NCBI RefSeq assembly: GCF_003951285.1
Contig: NZ_RXFQ01000001.1
Location: forward strand, 124,001-188,000
From: Variovorax beijingensis
GTDB taxonomy: Bacteria; Pseudomonadota; Gammaproteobacteria; Burkholderiales; Burkholderiaceae_C
DNA: 64,000 nucleotides
Reading direction: 5' to 3'
Below the pieces are notes generated by a model. The model was not told where the DNA came from. It saw only the letters and a program-made list of their open reading frames with translations, and did not search any database. How positions within the stretch are numbered: position 1 is the stretch's first letter; the number at the start of each line of letters is the position of its first letter. The translations under genes and the position numbers were made by a program. Of this stretch, positions 29,315 through 40,014 are shown piece after piece.

Positions 29315-30457
29315 ATGTCTGATTTAAGTCTTCAACTGCAGCAGGCCACGAGCCAACTTCCAGTTTCCGCGTACTTCGACGAGTCGCTCTACGCGCGCGA
29401 GATGCAAACGCTGTTCGCGCAGGGCCCGCGCTATGTGGGCCACCGGCTGGCCGTGCCCGAGCCCGGCAACTTCCACACCCTGCCGCAGGAGCACCAGGGC
29501 CGCGCGCTGGTGCACACGCCCAAGGGCGTGGAACTCATCTCCAACGTGTGCCGCCACCGCCAGGCGCTGATCCTGCAGGGCCGCGGCCAGCTCGACAGCC
29601 AGGCCGGCGGCAACATCGTGTGCCCGCTGCACCGCTGGACCTATGCAGCGAGCGACGCGCGCACCACGGGCACGCTGATCGGCGCGCCGCACTTCCAGCA
29701 GGACCCCTGCCTCAACCTGCACAACTATCCGCTCACCGAGTGGAACGGCCTGCTGTTCGAACGCGGCCCGGACGGCAGCGGGCGCGACGTGGCGGCCGAC
29801 ATGGCCGAACTCGGCCCGCGTGCCGACCTCGACTTCACGGGCTACGCGCTCGACCGGGTCGAGCTGCACGAGTGCAACTACAACTGGAAGACCTTCATCG
29901 AGGTCTACCTGGAGGACTACCACGTCGGCCCGTTCCACCCGGGCCTGGGCAGCTTCGTCACCTGCGACGACCTGCGCTGGGAGTTCAACCGCAACTTCTC
30001 GGTGCAGACCGTGGGCGTGGCCAACCGGCTCGGCCGCGCGGGCAGCCCCATCTACCAGAAGTGGCAGGAGCAGCTGCTCAAGTACCGCGAGGGCAAGCCG
30101 CCCAAGTACGGCGCCATCTGGCTCACCTACTATCCGCACGTGATGATCGAGTGGTATCCGCACGTGCTCACGGTGTCGACGCTGCATCCGGTGAGCCCCA
30201 CGAAGACGCTCAACATGGTGGAGTTCTTCTACCCCGAGGAAATCGTGGCCTTCGAGCGCGAATTCGTCGAGGCCCAGCAGGCCGCCTACATGGAAACCTG
30301 CGTGGAGGACGACGAGATCGCCGAGCGCATGGACGCCGGCCGCCGCGCGCTCATGCTGCGCGGCGACGACGAGAGCGGCCCCTACCAGAGCCCGATGGAA
30401 GACGGCATGCAGCAGTTCCACGAGTGGTACCGCAGCGCAATGCAGAACAACGCCTGA
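29315..30457 (+). CDS. Aromatic ring-hydroxylating (Rieske) oxygenase alpha subunit family protein
   Basis: The 380-residue protein has the Rieske [2Fe-2S] site C-x-H...C-x2-H (NVCRHRQ and NIVCPLHRW). Its catalytic domain has the mononuclear-iron motif EDYHVGPFHPG (His-x4-His), with acidic residues in EDDEIAERMDAG near the C-terminus. These enzymes hydroxylate aromatic rings or demethylate quaternary amines and methoxy groups, and need a reductase that is not encoded nearby. The start ATG at 29315 follows a long leader. The EamA gene starts 13 bases downstream, so the two may act together on one compound. Confidence 0.9.
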   Translation: MSDLSLQLQQATSQLPVSAYFDESLYAREMQTLFAQGPRYVGHRLAVPEPGNFHTLPQEHQGRALVHTPKGVELISNVCRHRQALILQGRGQLDSQAGGNIVCPLHRWTYAASDARTTGTLIGAPHFQQDPCLNLHNYPLTEWNGLLFERGPDGSGRDVAADMAELGPRADLDFTGYALDRVELHECNYNWKTFIEVYLEDYHVGPFHPGLGSFVTCDDLRWEFNRNFSVQTVGVANRLGRAGSPIYQKWQEQLLKYREGKPPKYGAIWLTYYPHVMIEWYPHVLTVSTLHPVSPTKTLNMVEFFYPEEIVAFEREFVEAQQAAYMETCVEDDEIAERMDAGRRALMLRGDDESGPYQSPMEDGMQQFHEWYRSAMQNNA

Positions 30458-30470
30458 GCTGAAGAACACA

Positions 30471-31403
30471 GTGCAAGCGCTCTGGATGGTGCTCGGCGCC
30501 TTTTTGTTCGCCACCATGAGCGTGGTCGTGAAGATCGCCTCGGCCTGGTTCAACAGCGGCGAGATGGTGCTCGGGCGCGGCCTGATCGGCATCGTGTTCC
30601 TGTGGCTGCTGGCGCGCAACCGCGGCGTCTCCATGGCCACCCGCTACCCCGGCATGCACGCCTGGCGCAGCACCATCGGCGTGGTGTCGCTGGGCGCGTG
30701 GTTCTATGCCATTGCCCACATGCCGCTGGCCACGGCCGTCACGCTCAACTACATGAGCAGCGTGTGGATCGCGGCCTTCCTGGTCGGCGGCGCGCTGCTG
30801 GCCTGGGTGCCGGTGCCCGGGCGCGACGGCCGCATCGAGCGCCCGCCGCTGCAGGGCACGCTCGCGCTGACCGTGCTCGCGGGCTTTGTCGGCGTGGTGC
30901 TGATGCTCAAGCCCACGGTCAGCGGCAGCGACGGCTTCGCGGGAATGCTGGGCCTGCTGTCGGGCCTCACAGCCGCCTTCGCCTACATGCAGGTGGTGGC
31001 GCTGTCGCGCATCGGCGAGCCGGAGCTGCGCACGGTGTTCTACTTCGCGGTGGGCTCGGCCGCGGCCGGAGCCTTTGCCACGGCCGCCACGGGGTTTTCG
31101 GGCGGAAATTCCTGGACGTGGCAGCATGCGCTGTGGCTGCTGCCGATCGGCCTCCTGGCGGCCCTCGGGCAGCTTTGCATGACGCGCGCCTATGCCACGG
31201 CCAAGACGCAGGCCGGCACGCTCGTGGTGGCCAACCTGCAGTACTCCGGCATCATCTTTGCGGCGTTCTATGGCGTGGTGCTGTTCGACGACCGCATCGA
31301 CGCCGCCGGCTGGGCCGGCATGGCGCTCATCATCGTGAGCGGCATCGCGGCCACCGTGCTGCGCCAGCGCGCAGTGCCCAAGGCGCCGGCCGAAGAACAC
31401 TGA
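30471..31403 (+). CDS. DMT (EamA family) transporter
   Basis: This 310-residue membrane protein has ten hydrophobic segments in two EamA repeats. It starts with GTG preceded by GAAGAA. The first helix MVLGAFLFATMSVVVKIAS and the end of the second repeat (GTLVVANLQYSGIIFAAFYGVVLFDDRI) are characteristic. Such proteins mostly export amino acids or other metabolites. The 13-base gap to the Rieske gene suggests co-transcription. Confidence 0.88.
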   Translation: MQALWMVLGAFLFATMSVVVKIASAWFNSGEMVLGRGLIGIVFLWLLARNRGVSMATRYPGMHAWRSTIGVVSLGAWFYAIAHMPLATAVTLNYMSSVWIAAFLVGGALLAWVPVPGRDGRIERPPLQGTLALTVLAGFVGVVLMLKPTVSGSDGFAGMLGLLSGLTAAFAYMQVVALSRIGEPELRTVFYFAVGSAAAGAFATAATGFSGGNSWTWQHALWLLPIGLLAALGQLCMTRAYATAKTQAGTLVVANLQYSGIIFAAFYGVVLFDDRIDAAGWAGMALIIVSGIAATVLRQRAVPKAPAEEH

Positions 31404-31441
31404 TCCGCATCGAACCTCATCGACAACGAAGGAACCCCGCC

Positions 31442-32350
31442 ATGTACACCACCCTCGTCAGCGTCGAACAACTCCAGCAACTGCAGGCCGGCGACGCGCC
31501 CCTGATGGTCTTCGACTGCAGCTTCGATCTCATGAAGCCCGAAGCCGGCGCGGAGCAATATGCCGCTGCCCACATCCCGGGTGCCCTGTACGCGAACCTG
31601 GACACCGACCTGAGCGCCAAGCACGGCGTTCCGGGCGCCCAGGGCGACGTGGTGGTCGCGCAGGAAGACGGCGTGCCGGCCTCGGGCGGGCGCCATCCGC
31701 TGCCCAGCCGCGAGAAGTTCGCGGCATGGCTGTCGAGCATCGGCCTTTCCAACGACATGCAGGCCGTGGTCTACGACCGCAACGGCGCCAACTACTGCGG
31801 CCGGCTCTGGTGGATGCTCAAGTGGATGGGCCACGGCGCGGTGGCCGTGCTCGACGGCGGCTTGCAGGCCTGGCAGGCCGCGGGCGGCGAAGTCACGAGC
31901 CGCGAGGAGCCCGCGCGCTTCCAGTCGAACTTCGTGGCGGGCGAGCCGCTGGTGGAACTGGTGGCCACCGACGTGGTGGCGCGCCGGCTCGGCCAGCCTG
32001 ACCAGAACCTGATCGACGCACGCGCCGCCGCACGTTATCGCGGAGAGGTGGAACCTCTGGACCCGATCGCGGGTCACATCCCCGGGGCTGTGAACCGGCC
32101 CTTCGCCGAGAACCTCGGCCCCGACGGCAAGTTCAAGCCGGCATCGCAATTGCGTGCCGAGTTCGAAGCGCTGCTCGTGGGACGCGATCCGGCGACGGTC
32201 GTCCACCATTGCGGCAGCGGCGTGAGCGCTGTGCCCAACCTGCTCGCGATGCAGATCGCGGGCCTTGGGACGACAGCGCTCTATGCCGGCAGCTGGAGCG
32301 AATGGAGCAACACGCCGGGGCTGCCGACCCGGCAAGGCGCAGAACCATGA
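31442..32350 (+). CDS. Sulfurtransferase (thiosulfate/3-mercaptopyruvate type, two rhodanese domains)
   Basis: The 302-residue protein has an inactive N-terminal rhodanese domain and a catalytic C-terminal one. The active-site loop is HHCGSGVSA with Cys257; the CGSGVxA form is closer to 3-mercaptopyruvate sulfurtransferases than to classical rhodanese. It moves sulfur from mercaptopyruvate or thiosulfate to cyanide or thiols. Its stop overlaps the start of the DUF2796 gene (ATGA), so it is transcribed with the zinc-uptake-like cluster. Confidence 0.9.
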   Translation: MYTTLVSVEQLQQLQAGDAPLMVFDCSFDLMKPEAGAEQYAAAHIPGALYANLDTDLSAKHGVPGAQGDVVVAQEDGVPASGGRHPLPSREKFAAWLSSIGLSNDMQAVVYDRNGANYCGRLWWMLKWMGHGAVAVLDGGLQAWQAAGGEVTSREEPARFQSNFVAGEPLVELVATDVVARRLGQPDQNLIDARAAARYRGEVEPLDPIAGHIPGAVNRPFAENLGPDGKFKPASQLRAEFEALLVGRDPATVVHHCGSGVSAVPNLLAMQIAGLGTTALYAGSWSEWSNTPGLPTRQGAEP

Positions 32351-32922
32351 AACAGATCCGACTTCGACGCATTTCATCCGGCCTCGCATTGGCCGCGGCA
32401 CTGTTCGCAGCCCCCTTTCTTTCCGCCCAGGCGCAGCAGCATGCGCATGTGCACGGCCAGCTCAAGCTCGACGTGGCGATCGACGGCCCCACGGTGGTGA
32501 TCGACATGGAGTCCCCGCTCGACAACATCGTCGGCTTCGAGCGCGCGCCCAAGACCGCAGCCGAGAAGAAGACCGCCGAAGACGCCATCGCCCAGCTGCG
32601 CGCAGCCGACAAGCTCTTTGCCATCGACCCGGCCGCCAACTGCAAGCTCGGCCCGGTCGAACTGCGCTCCAGCGCACTGGGCCTTGGCAACCCCGACCCC
32701 AGCGAGCCCGCGGGCCATGCAGACCTCGACGCGACCTTTTCGTTCAACTGCACCAATGCGGCCGCGGCAAAGTTCATCGACGTGAATCTCTTCTCCGCCT
32801 TCAAGGGCACGCGCCAGATCGATTCGCAGATTGCATCCGCCCAAGGCCAGTTCAAGCGCCAGCTCAAGCGCCCGGCCGGCGCGCAAGCCGCCCAGCCCGT
32901 TCGCCTGAACCTGGGCAAGTGA
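32347..32922 (+). CDS. DUF2796 (ZrgA-like) exported zinc-binding protein
   Basis: The 191-residue protein has a signal peptide (residues 1-28, ending AQA) followed at once by a His-rich QQHAHVHGQ motif, the N-terminal metal-binding element of DUF2796. It also has FSFNC and FKGTRQIDSQI. In Vibrio cholerae the DUF2796 protein ZrgA belongs to the ZrgABCDE zinc uptake system. The neighbours here match that set: ABC ATPase, FtsX-type permease and DUF3299 protein. It probably collects zinc in the periplasm; no Zur-box-like sequence was found nearby. Confidence 0.85.
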   Translation: MKQIRLRRISSGLALAAALFAAPFLSAQAQQHAHVHGQLKLDVAIDGPTVVIDMESPLDNIVGFERAPKTAAEKKTAEDAIAQLRAADKLFAIDPAANCKLGPVELRSSALGLGNPDPSEPAGHADLDATFSFNCTNAAAAKFIDVNLFSAFKGTRQIDSQIASAQGQFKRQLKRPAGAQAAQPVRLNLGK

Positions 32923-32926
32923 CACC

Positions 32927-33676
32927 GTGAGCACCGTCCCCCAGGGCGAGGCCGCGCCGCCGCTGCGCGTGGTGCTCGTCGCCGAAGGGCTGCGCTTCTC
33001 GTGGCCCGGCATGCCAAGGCCGTGCATCGACATCGAGGCCTTGCGCATCACCGCGGGCGAGGCGGTCTTCCTGCACGGGCCGAGCGGCTGCGGCAAGAGC
33101 ACGCTGCTCTCGCTGCTGGCCGGCGTGCTGGTGGCGGACGAAGGCCGGGTCACGCTGCTGGGGCACGACTGGTCGCAGCTCTCGGGCGCCGCGCGCGACC
33201 GCTGCCGCGTCGCCCACGTCGGCTACATCTTCCAGCAGTTCAACCTGCTGCCGTACCTGAACGTGCTCGACAACGTGCTGCTGCCCTGCCGCTTCTCGCA
33301 GCGGCGAGAGTCCCAGGCCGCGCGCGGCGGCAGCGCGCGCGAAGAGGCCGAGCACCTGCTCGGGCAGATGGGGCTCGACCGCAACCTGTGGAAGCGCCAG
33401 GCGATGCAGCTTTCCGTGGGCCAGCAGCAGCGCGTGGCCGCCGCGCGCGCGCTCATCGGCCAGCCCGAAGTGGTGATCGCCGACGAACCCACCTCGGCGC
33501 TCGACGAAGACCGGCGCGAAGCCTTCCTCGATGTGCTGCTGACGGCCTGCGCCGTGAACAACAGCGCGCTCGTGTTCGTGAGCCACGACCAGCGCATTGC
33601 GCAGCGCTTTGCGCGGCATGTGCTGCTGCCCGAGATCAACCGCGCGGCGCCGGCGGCCATGGCGGCGGACAGCTGA
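32927..33676 (+). CDS. ABC transporter ATP-binding protein (LolD/MacB-like) of the Zrg-type cluster
   Basis: The 249-residue ATPase starts with GTG four bases after the DUF2796 stop. It has Walker A GPSGCGKS at 51-58, FQQFNLLPYLNVLDNV, signature LSVGQQQR (Val in place of Gly) and Walker B VVIADEPTSALDEDRRE. This subclass powers FtsX-fold permeases that act as mechanotransmitters and not as import channels. Its permease partner begins one base after its stop codon. Confidence 0.9.
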   Translation: MSTVPQGEAAPPLRVVLVAEGLRFSWPGMPRPCIDIEALRITAGEAVFLHGPSGCGKSTLLSLLAGVLVADEGRVTLLGHDWSQLSGAARDRCRVAHVGYIFQQFNLLPYLNVLDNVLLPCRFSQRRESQAARGGSAREEAEHLLGQMGLDRNLWKRQAMQLSVGQQQRVAAARALIGQPEVVIADEPTSALDEDRREAFLDVLLTACAVNNSALVFVSHDQRIAQRFARHVLLPEINRAAPAAMAADS

Positions 33677-33677
33677 G

Positions 33678-34940
33678 ATGAAGGCGCTTTTTTCCATCGC
33701 CTGGCGCAGCGCCTGGAACCGGCGCTTCACGCTGGCGCTCACGGTGTTCTCGATCGCGCTGTCGACCTTCCTCCTGCTCGGCGTGGAGCGCATCCGCACC
33801 GAGCTGCGCGAGAACTTCGCGTCGTCCGTCTCGGGCACCGACCTGATCGTGGGCGCGCGCACCGGCTCCACGCAGTTGCTGCTGTACTCGGTGTTCCGCA
33901 TCGGCGCGGCCACCAACAACATTTCCTGGAAGAGCGTGCAGGCCCTGGCCGCGCACCCCGGCGTCGACTGGGTGGTGCCGCTTTCGCTGGGCGATTCGCA
34001 TCGCGGCTTCGCAGTGCTCGCCACCTCGCCCGAATACTTCACGCGCTTTCGCTACGGCAACCGCCAGCCGCTCGCGCTGCGCGAGGGCAAGCCCTTCAGC
34101 GCGCTGTTCGATGCGGTGGTGGGCGCCGAGGTGGCCGACAAGCTCGGCTACCACGTCGGCCAGAAGATCACGCTCGCGCACGGAAGCGGCGAACTCAACG
34201 CGTCCGAGCATGCCGACAAGCCCTTCACCGTGGTGGGCGTGCTCGCGCGCACCGGCACGCCGGTCGACCGCACGGTGCACATCGGCCTCGAAGCAATGGA
34301 AGCCATCCACCTCGAATGGGTGGGCGGCGCGCCGATGCCGGGCGTGAAGATCCCGGCCGAGCAGGTGCGCAAGTTCGACCTCACGCCCAAGAACGTGACG
34401 GCCGCGCTCGTGGGCCTGCAGAACCGCTCGGCCGTGTTCGGCGTGCAGCGCTGGATTTCCACCTACACCGGCGAGCCGCTGATGGCCATCCTGCCCGGCG
34501 TGGCGCTCGACGAACTGTGGAGCGTGATCGGCATCGGCGAGAACGCCCTGCTGCTGATGTCGGCGCTGGTGGCGCTGGTGAGCCTTGCGGGCCTGGTCTC
34601 CGTGGTGATGGCCGGGCTGAACGAAAGGCGGCGCGAGCTCGCCGTGCTGCGCGCCGTGGGCGCCGGCCTGCGCCACGTGCTGGCGCTGCTCGCGCTCGAG
34701 GGCGCCATGGTCACGGTGCTGGGCGTGGCCTTCGGCGTGGTGATGGCGGTGCTCGGCATCGCCCTGCTCGCGCCATGGCTGCAGGCGCAATTCGGGCTGA
34801 CATTGAGCCTTTCGCCACCTACACTGAACGAATGGCTGCTGATGGCGAGCCTGCTGGCCGCGGGCTGGCTGGCAAGCCTGCTGCCGGGCATCCGCGCCTA
34901 TAGGCTCTCTCTTGCCGACGGCCTCTCCCCGAGGATTTAG
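33678..34940 (+). CDS. ABC transporter permease, FtsX/MacB fold, of the Zrg-type cluster
   Basis: This 420-residue protein has the FtsX layout: one N-terminal membrane helix (AWRSAWNRRFTLALTVFSIALSTFLLLGVERI), a large periplasmic domain at about 45-290, and three C-terminal helices. The FtsX signature LNERRRELAVLRAVGAG follows the second helix. Together with the ATPase it likely transmits energy to the periplasmic zinc-binding partners DUF2796 and DUF3299. Confidence 0.88.
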   Translation: MKALFSIAWRSAWNRRFTLALTVFSIALSTFLLLGVERIRTELRENFASSVSGTDLIVGARTGSTQLLLYSVFRIGAATNNISWKSVQALAAHPGVDWVVPLSLGDSHRGFAVLATSPEYFTRFRYGNRQPLALREGKPFSALFDAVVGAEVADKLGYHVGQKITLAHGSGELNASEHADKPFTVVGVLARTGTPVDRTVHIGLEAMEAIHLEWVGGAPMPGVKIPAEQVRKFDLTPKNVTAALVGLQNRSAVFGVQRWISTYTGEPLMAILPGVALDELWSVIGIGENALLLMSALVALVSLAGLVSVVMAGLNERRRELAVLRAVGAGLRHVLALLALEGAMVTVLGVAFGVVMAVLGIALLAPWLQAQFGLTLSLSPPTLNEWLLMASLLAAGWLASLLPGIRAYRLSLADGLSPRI

Positions 34941-34944
34941 CAAT

Positions 34945-35643
34945 ATGTACACCCCCAGTCTACGCGCACTTCGTGTCGCTACGCCAACCCCCTTGCAGGG
35001 GGCAACACCAGCGGCCCGGCAAAGCCGGTTCCGCGGTGTTTCTGGAACTGTGGCGCTGGCACTTGGAACATCGATGCTTTCGCTGGTTGCGTGGGCCGCC
35101 GACCCGGCGCCCAAGGACACCACCGCATCGAACCCGCTCGGCGGCAAGGCCGCGCCTGCCGCAGCGGCCAAGGCCCCGCCGGGCCAGCCGCGCCAGATCA
35201 CCTGGGAAGAACTCGTGCCCAAGGACTGGGACCCGGCCAAGGAATTCAAGGGCATCGACCTGAGCGCGCTCAACGACGGCGACCCGCGCGCCAACGAGCT
35301 GCTCATGAAGATGCAGGAAGTGTCGAACAACGCACCGACCAACCCGGCCATGAACGGCGCGGACATCAAGATCCCGGGATTCATCGTGCCGCTCGAAGAA
35401 GCGAAAGGCGAAGTGACCGAGTTCCTGCTCGTGCCCTACTTCGGCGCCTGCATCCACACGCCACCGCCACCGGCCAACCAGATCCTGCACGTGGTCACGC
35501 CCAAGGGAGCCAAGTTCCGCGCCATGGACACCGTGTGGGTCACCGGCAAGCTGCAGACCCTGCGCAACGATTCGATGATGGGCGTGAGCGGCTACCACGT
35601 GAACGCGACGAGCGTCACCAAATACACGGGCGGCGCCAAGTAG
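34945..35643 (+). CDS. DUF3299 family exported protein (Zrg-type cluster) with a repeat-derived N-terminus
   Basis: The 232-residue protein ends with the DUF3299 domain (ITWEELVPKDWDPAKEFK, DIKIPGFIVPLEEAKGEVTEFLLVPYFGACIHTPPPPANQIL). The CIHxPPPPxNQ motif is the family hallmark and probably binds metal. A GAGGA site fixes the ATG at 34945. Residues 3-34 are encoded by a dispersed palindromic repeat, so the secretion signal (residues 35-52, ending AWA) is preceded by an unusual 34-residue Arg-rich leader. A GTG at 35050 would skip the repeat but leave no positive charge before the hydrophobic core. Four genes upstream form the same operon. Confidence 0.85.
   Translation: MYTPSLRALRVATPTPLQGATPAARQSRFRGVSGTVALALGTSMLSLVAWAADPAPKDTTASNPLGGKAAPAAAAKAPPGQPRQITWEELVPKDWDPAKEFKGIDLSALNDGDPRANELLMKMQEVSNNAPTNPAMNGADIKIPGFIVPLEEAKGEVTEFLLVPYFGACIHTPPPPANQILHVVTPKGAKFRAMDTVWVTGKLQTLRNDSMMGVSGYHVNATSVTKYTGGAK
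34952..35050 (+). repeat. Dispersed palindromic repeat, copy inside the DUF3299 gene
   Basis: The copy runs from CCCCCAG to about TCTGGAAC and matches the reverse complement of 52811-52906 at roughly 85-90 percent by eye. A shared core includes GGCCCGGCAAAGCCGG. It contains two hairpins, CCCCC...GGGGG and CCGGC-AAA-GCCGG, like REP/BIME elements. Confidence 0.85.
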
Positions 35644-35797
35644 CGCGCCTGGGGCTTGTGGTTCTGCGCCGACAGCGCAGGCGGCGCAACACCGACACAG
35701 ACCGTTGCATCGACGATGCAGGCTGGCGTCGTCGCTACAGGTGGCGCGCCGTTGAAGAGTTTCGAGGGCGTGACCTCTGCGCCCATAGGAACTCCAG

Positions 35798-37765
<1,968 letters not shown>

Positions 37766-37786
37766 GAGCTGCCGCCGCGAGGCCCG

Positions 37787-39055
37787 CTACTGCTTGCCGA
37801 TTTCCGTCAGCAGCCGGGTGACGAGATAGAGCCGCGGCACGATCGAGTCGACCTCGATGTATTCGTCGCGTGCGTGATAGCCGAAGCCCGCCAGGCCGAA
37901 GCTCTCGACCACGGTGGCCTTGCCGGAGCGGCCCGCATAGCCCGCATCGGTGCCGCCGCCGGTCATTGGCGTGAGCGCGAGTTCGCGGTCGATCTCCTTG
38001 TAGATGGCCTGGGCCTTCTCCGCCAGTGCGCGGCCCTTCTCGCCCGCCACGAAAGCCGGGCGGCCCACTTCCACCTTGAGCGTGGTCTCGGTGTCGGGCA
38101 CCAGCTTGCCACTCGCGATCTTCGCCTGCAATGCCGCCTCCAGCTTCTTCTCGGCGCCGGGCTGCGTGATGCGGATGTCGCCGAGCGCCTGGGCCTTTTC
38201 GGTGATCTGGTTGATCGGGCCGGTGGCGCGTGCCACGGTCCAGTTGAGTGCGACCCCGGGAATATCCTTCGAGACATCCTTGGTCTGCAGCAACTGGTAC
38301 GACAGTTCGTACAGGGCGTTGCGGCCCAAGTCGGGTGCCGCACCTGCATGCGATGCCCGGCCCTTCACTTCGAGCGTGGCCTGCGCGATGCCGGCCGCGC
38401 CCAGCAGCAGCGATTCGCCCTTGGCCACCGACTTGGCGGCGGTGGGTTCGAACGACAGCACCGTGTCGTGCTGATCGGCCATGGCCGCGATGAGCTCGCC
38501 GGAACCGACCGAGCCCACCTCTTCGTCGGGATTCATGAGCACCGTGAGCGTGTCGTAGTCGCGCCAGCCAGCATCGGCCAGGATCTTCAGCGAAGCCATC
38601 ATGACCGCGAGCCCGCCCTTGTCGTCCGCAATGCCGGGGCCGTAGATGCGGTTGCCATCGACCTTGTATGGCTGGCTGTTCAGTATGCCTGCGGCGTACA
38701 CCGTGTCCATGTGGCCCTGCAGCATGATCCTGCGCTTGCCGGTGCCCTTGAGGGTGCCGATGACGATGTCGGCGCCCGCGCCGGCCGTGGCCTTGCGCCG
38801 CTCCGTCTTGAAGCCCGCGGACCTGAGCCGAGCCTCCACCGCATCGGCCATCTTGAGCAGGCCGTCGACATTCAGGCTGCCCGATTCGATCAGCACCATC
38901 TCCTTGAGGCTCTCGATCACCGCGGGCTGCGCTTTTTCGGCGGCGGCCAGCAGTTTGGCATCGGGCGCGGCGTGCACGGTGGCGGCGGCGCCAAGGGCGA
39001 GGCTGCATGCCAGCGACACGGACCGGAGGGCAAGGAAGGACGAGTGCAGGTTCAT
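37787..39055 (-). CDS. M20 family exported peptidase (glutamate carboxypeptidase-like)
   Basis: The 422-residue protein has a signal peptide (to VHAAP) and an M20 dinuclear zinc site: QGHMDTVY, GIADDKGGLAV, NPDEEVGS, a distal Asp/Glu and the C-terminal TGGGTDAGYAG region. It resembles carboxypeptidase G2-type enzymes that release C-terminal glutamate or related residues. The ATG at 39055 was chosen because it starts the signal peptide. It is convergent with the DUF3300 gene, and a paralogue lies at 56181. It probably acts in the periplasm, upstream of peptide uptake. Confidence 0.88.
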   Translation of the reverse strand: MNLHSSFLALRSVSLACSLALGAAATVHAAPDAKLLAAAEKAQPAVIESLKEMVLIESGSLNVDGLLKMADAVEARLRSAGFKTERRKATAGAGADIVIGTLKGTGKRRIMLQGHMDTVYAAGILNSQPYKVDGNRIYGPGIADDKGGLAVMMASLKILADAGWRDYDTLTVLMNPDEEVGSVGSGELIAAMADQHDTVLSFEPTAAKSVAKGESLLLGAAGIAQATLEVKGRASHAGAAPDLGRNALYELSYQLLQTKDVSKDIPGVALNWTVARATGPINQITEKAQALGDIRITQPGAEKKLEAALQAKIASGKLVPDTETTLKVEVGRPAFVAGEKGRALAEKAQAIYKEIDRELALTPMTGGGTDAGYAGRSGKATVVESFGLAGFGYHARDEYIEVDSIVPRLYLVTRLLTEIGKQ

Positions 39056-39152
39056 GACGGTTTCTTGTCGGAGTGATTGGCGGGCGCCAGCATAGCGACC
39101 CTCGCCAGGATTCGCGCGCAAATCGGCGACAGCAGGACAGCGGGGCGAAGCT

Positions 39153-39899
39153 TCAGGCTCCGCGGCCTCGAGTGGCTTTCTTCGTGGCGGCTGCGGGCTT
39201 GGATCCGGGCCTGGGTCTGGATGACGCCTTTTCCACCGGCCCGGAAGCAGGCGCCTCGCGCGCCGACCGCATGTGCCCGCTCTCCGCCGTGGTCATGCCC
39301 ACGATCTTCGCGAGCTGCCGGCTCACGCTCACATAGGCATGGCCGATGCGGCTGTCGAAATACAGCGAGTCGCCGCGCGCAAGGTGCACCACTTCGCCGT
39401 TTTCGAAGTGCACTTCGATCTCGCCCGACAGCACATAGGCGAATTCCTCGCCGCCATGCCGCACGAAGTCTTCCGGGCCATGGATGCGGCGCGCATGCAC
39501 GGTGCCCACGATGGGGCTCATCTGCTTGCCGGCCGCCGTGGTGCCGAGGAATTCGTAGGCGATCGACAGGCCCCGGTACACCACGCCCTTGCCGGCGCGC
39601 GTGACCACCGGCCCGTCGAGCTGCGCGGGCTTGACGCCGGCGCCCGCGAACATGGCGTTCATGTCCATCTCGAGTGCGCGGCCGAGTGCCGTGAAGTTCT
39701 CGTAGCCCAGCGCGAGCTGGCCGCGCTCGGCGCGCGAGATGGTGGTGATCGACACGCCCGAGCGCTCGGCCAGCTGCGCCAGCGTCCAGCCGAAACGCTT
39801 GCGCGCGGCGCGCAGGCGATGGCCGAAAGTGGTGCGGTCCAGCGTGGGCGCCTCGTCCTTCGGCCTTGTTCCCGACTTGGTCCCTGTGTGTGGATTCAC
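39153..39899 (-). CDS. XRE family regulator with C-terminal cupin domain
   Basis: From the preferred GTG start the protein has 248 residues. It has a helix-turn-helix at about 26-80 (FGHRLRAARKRFGWTLAQLAERSGVSITTISRAERGQ), a cupin ligand domain at about 110-190 (GPEDFVRHGGEEFAYVLSGEIEVHF) and a basic Pro/Lys/Arg tail. GAGAAAG precedes the GTG. ATGs at 39953 and 40037 are in frame but have no ribosome site, and the latter would encode the palindromic operators. It is divergent from the oxidase-peptidase-transporter operon. This regulator class often represses amino-acid or polyamine catabolism, so it is the likely controller of that operon. Confidence 0.87.
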   Translation of the reverse strand: MNPHTGTKSGTRPKDEAPTLDRTTFGHRLRAARKRFGWTLAQLAERSGVSITTISRAERGQLALGYENFTALGRALEMDMNAMFAGAGVKPAQLDGPVVTRAGKGVVYRGLSIAYEFLGTTAAGKQMSPIVGTVHARRIHGPEDFVRHGGEEFAYVLSGEIEVHFENGEVVHLARGDSLYFDSRIGHAYVSVSRQLAKIVGMTTAESGHMRSAREAPASGPVEKASSRPRPGSKPAAATKKATRGRGA

Positions 39900-39985
39900 G
39901 CTTGGCTTTCTCTTGTGGTGCAGCGCAATTCTGCCAGCCCGGCGCCGCGCCATCCATGACGACCCGTGTGACGCGGGCCCAAAAG

Positions 39986-40014
39986 TTGCGTATACGCAAA
40001 TTGCGTTGACGCAA
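39986..40014. promoter_or_regulatory. Tandem palindromic operators upstream of the XRE-cupin gene
   Basis: TTGCG-TATA-CGCAA (39986-39999) and TTGCG-TTGA-CGCAA (40001-40014) lie side by side with centres 15 bases apart. A third copy is at 40066. The identical arms and placement between divergent genes mark them as sites for one dimeric regulator, most simply the adjacent XRE-cupin protein. Confidence 0.75.
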
